The notes below the pieces were generated by a model. That model did no database searches and was not told the DNA's origin. It saw only the letters and a program-made list of their open reading frames with translations. The position numbers were made by a program, and so were the translations under genes. A stretch of DNA of 64,000 bases from Heliocidaris erythrogramma. Lineage: Eukaryota > Echinodermata > Echinoidea > Camarodonta > Echinometridae. Shown in pieces: positions 63,060 through 64,000 of the stretch. How positions within the stretch are numbered: the first letter of the stretch is position 1; every line of letters starts with the position of its first letter. The DNA lies in contig CM046853.1 in assembly GCA_025617745.1 (NCBI GenBank), positions 16,969,174 to 17,033,173 on the forward strand. Direction: 5' to 3'.

Positions 63060-63524
63060 GTTGTGGTCGAATAATTTGTGGTTGATATGAGATTTGGGGC
63101 GATTCGTATGTCGGTTGTACCTGTATGTAAGCGTTGTTTTTTTGTGCTGGCTCGCCTGCAAGTGATTCGTTTTGTGTAGCATTGCATGGTGTGGTGCGCA
63201 CGTGTACGTGAAGCAAGGTGGTGACTGGGGTAGATTTTATTTTGGCCGAATTTTATCGATAGCAACGTAACATAAACGTAAACGGAACAGCATGCGTTTG
63301 TTTACTCACGACGCTATATATTCAGCCCAGGTCAGCGGCTGCCGCCTGCCCAGGCACGCGGCTCAGCTGTTTTGTACTTGCTCTATCATCATGTGGATTT
63401 ACATCGTACATGTACGTACGTGCACGTGTACCTCGGCGATATCGATCTCGACATCGGTCTTTTCCGAACTGCTAGTTCGTGTATGTTGGCCCTGGAATTG
63501 GAATAATGTATTTTTGACACTAAG
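63060..63524 (+). promoter_or_regulatory. CpG-rich region upstream of the zinc-finger exon
   Basis: Between an AT-rich stretch and the ATG at 63525, the sequence is enriched in CG words (TCGCC, GCGGC, CACGCG, TACGTACGTG, CGGCGATATCGATCTCG). It also contains a partly palindromic GTACATGTACGTACGTGCAC near 63408-63427. No clear TATA box lies close to the ATG. A promoter or 5' UTR role is inferred from position and composition. Confidence 0.4.
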
Positions 63525-63800
63525 ATGGCATCTAAAGCTAAACCAAATGTTCTAGATAGGAAGGATGAAGCGAAGGTGAAAGAAATAGATGCAACTGTAC
63601 GTGACAAGTGGTCGTGGGACTGGATGATGCGGCCGGCAGCGGACGGGACATTAGCGAGTGAATGTATTAGGAAGACTGATCAGGCAGGAAAAGCCTTTTG
63701 TGAATGGTGTGCATGTGACATAACTTACGGAAAGGGTGGTTTTCAGGTCATCAGGCAACACATGGGCAAGAAAAAGCACTTGGAAAGCCATCCAACCTAA
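63525..63800 (+). CDS. BED-like zinc-finger protein, probable first exon or short gene (91 codons)
   Basis: This is the only frame in the window with protein-like composition and a recognisable motif. The start ATG has a good context (A at -3, G at +4). Residues 1-28 are rich in Lys, Asp and Glu. Residues 29-37 are Trp-rich (WSWDWMMRP). Residues 59-85 form a C-x2-C-x16-H-x5-H zinc finger with Cys59, Cys62, His79 and His85, followed by LESHP. This layout resembles BED-type or hAT-transposase-associated DNA-binding fingers. The frame stops at 63798-63800, and GTAAGT begins two bases later at 63802, a near-consensus splice donor. The product could be a complete 91-residue protein, or the first exon of a longer transposase-related protein whose last codons now hold a stop. 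I do not recognise the exact family. No catalytic domain is in the window, and a nuclear DNA-binding role is inference. Confidence 0.65.
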   Translation: MASKAKPNVLDRKDEAKVKEIDATVRDKWSWDWMMRPAADGTLASECIRKTDQAGKAFCEWCACDITYGKGGFQVIRQHMGKKKHLESHPT

Positions 63801-63801
63801 T

Positions 63802-63807
63802 GTAAGT
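63802..63807 (+). other. Candidate 5' splice site
   Basis: GTAAGT lies directly downstream of the stop codon at 63798-63800 and matches the intron 5' consensus. If used, the intron would start just after the stop, so the remaining transcript would be untranslated unless an upstream donor is used instead. Confidence 0.4.
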
Positions 63808-63914
63808 TGGAAACTACCCAGTGATTTGCCTTTACACTACAGTTATATAAAAATTTCCACAAAAAAAGGCCTTCTAGACACCTTTAAATGTGCTCATGAA
63901 AGAGCAAAAGTGCA

Positions 63915-63956
63915 GGGGTTCCAGGGGGCTTCGCCCCCTGACCCCCACCAGGGACC
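63915..63956. repeat. GC-rich hairpin
   Basis: CAGGGGGC (63922-63929) pairs perfectly with GCCCCCTG (63933-63940) across a TTC loop. Further G and C runs sit on both sides. Similar GGGGGCTTCGCCCCC words recur in transposon-derived sequence of many animals, from memory. It may belong to the element or intron that starts after the zinc-finger exon. Confidence 0.8.
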
Positions 63957-64000
63957 CCGGAAATGTAGATTTTTTTTTGGTAGGCCACTATCATGCCTGA

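Noticed and set aside
1..64000. CRISPR arrays, operons, rRNA and complete tRNA genes
   Set aside because: None seen; the tandem repeats lack spacer structure and the sequence is of animal type.

Overview
The window reads as AT-rich, gene-poor animal genomic DNA. It has no operons, no ribosome binding sites and no long open frames outside simple sequence. It carries tRNA-derived SINEs, short terminal-inverted-repeat elements (MITEs), long CT/GA, poly-G and poly-C tracts, and a splice-donor-like site after its one convincing coding exon. This mix, with scattered AGGCCTA words and a TATGCCTCCGCC-ended element, fits a marine deuterostome. An echinoderm, probably a sea urchin, is my best guess. 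That is an inference from repeat style, not from a diagnostic gene.

Layout. 0.1-0.5 kb: a small TTAA-type inverted-repeat element. 0.87-2.87 kb: a terminal-inverted-repeat element filled with a 170-bp tandem array; each unit carries four AGGTCA words. 2.9-9.8 kb: AT-rich sequence with little recognisable. 9.8-12.1 kb: a hairpin element, a 168-bp MITE and an exact two-copy 381-bp tandem duplication with hairpins inside. 12-19 kb: mostly unique AT-rich DNA. 19.3-20.4 kb: a distinct CpG-rich block, a candidate promoter or enhancer. 20.7-33 kb: many pyrimidine/purine tracts, a 22-bp minisatellite and a clear minus-strand SINE (27.06-27.40 kb). 33-51 kb: quiet, with a mariner-type MITE at 40.9 kb. 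51.6 kb: a nearly perfect 56-bp-arm hairpin. 55-57 kb: two decayed tRNA-like SINE fragments. 59.6-62 kb: two more copies of the dispersed hairpin family, an 86-bp triplicate and a 571-bp TTAA-flanked MITE. 63.0-64.0 kb: a CpG-rich upstream region, then a 91-codon zinc-finger exon followed at once by a GTAAGT donor-like site, and a GC-rich hairpin near the window end.

Only the 63.5 kb exon is supported as protein-coding. All other open frames look like chance or simple-sequence translations. The window is therefore best seen as intergenic or intronic DNA built by repeats. The items most worth following are the AGGTCA-bearing satellite, the six-copy dispersed hairpin family, the 51.6 kb hairpin, the 19.6-20.4 kb CpG block and the zinc-finger exon.
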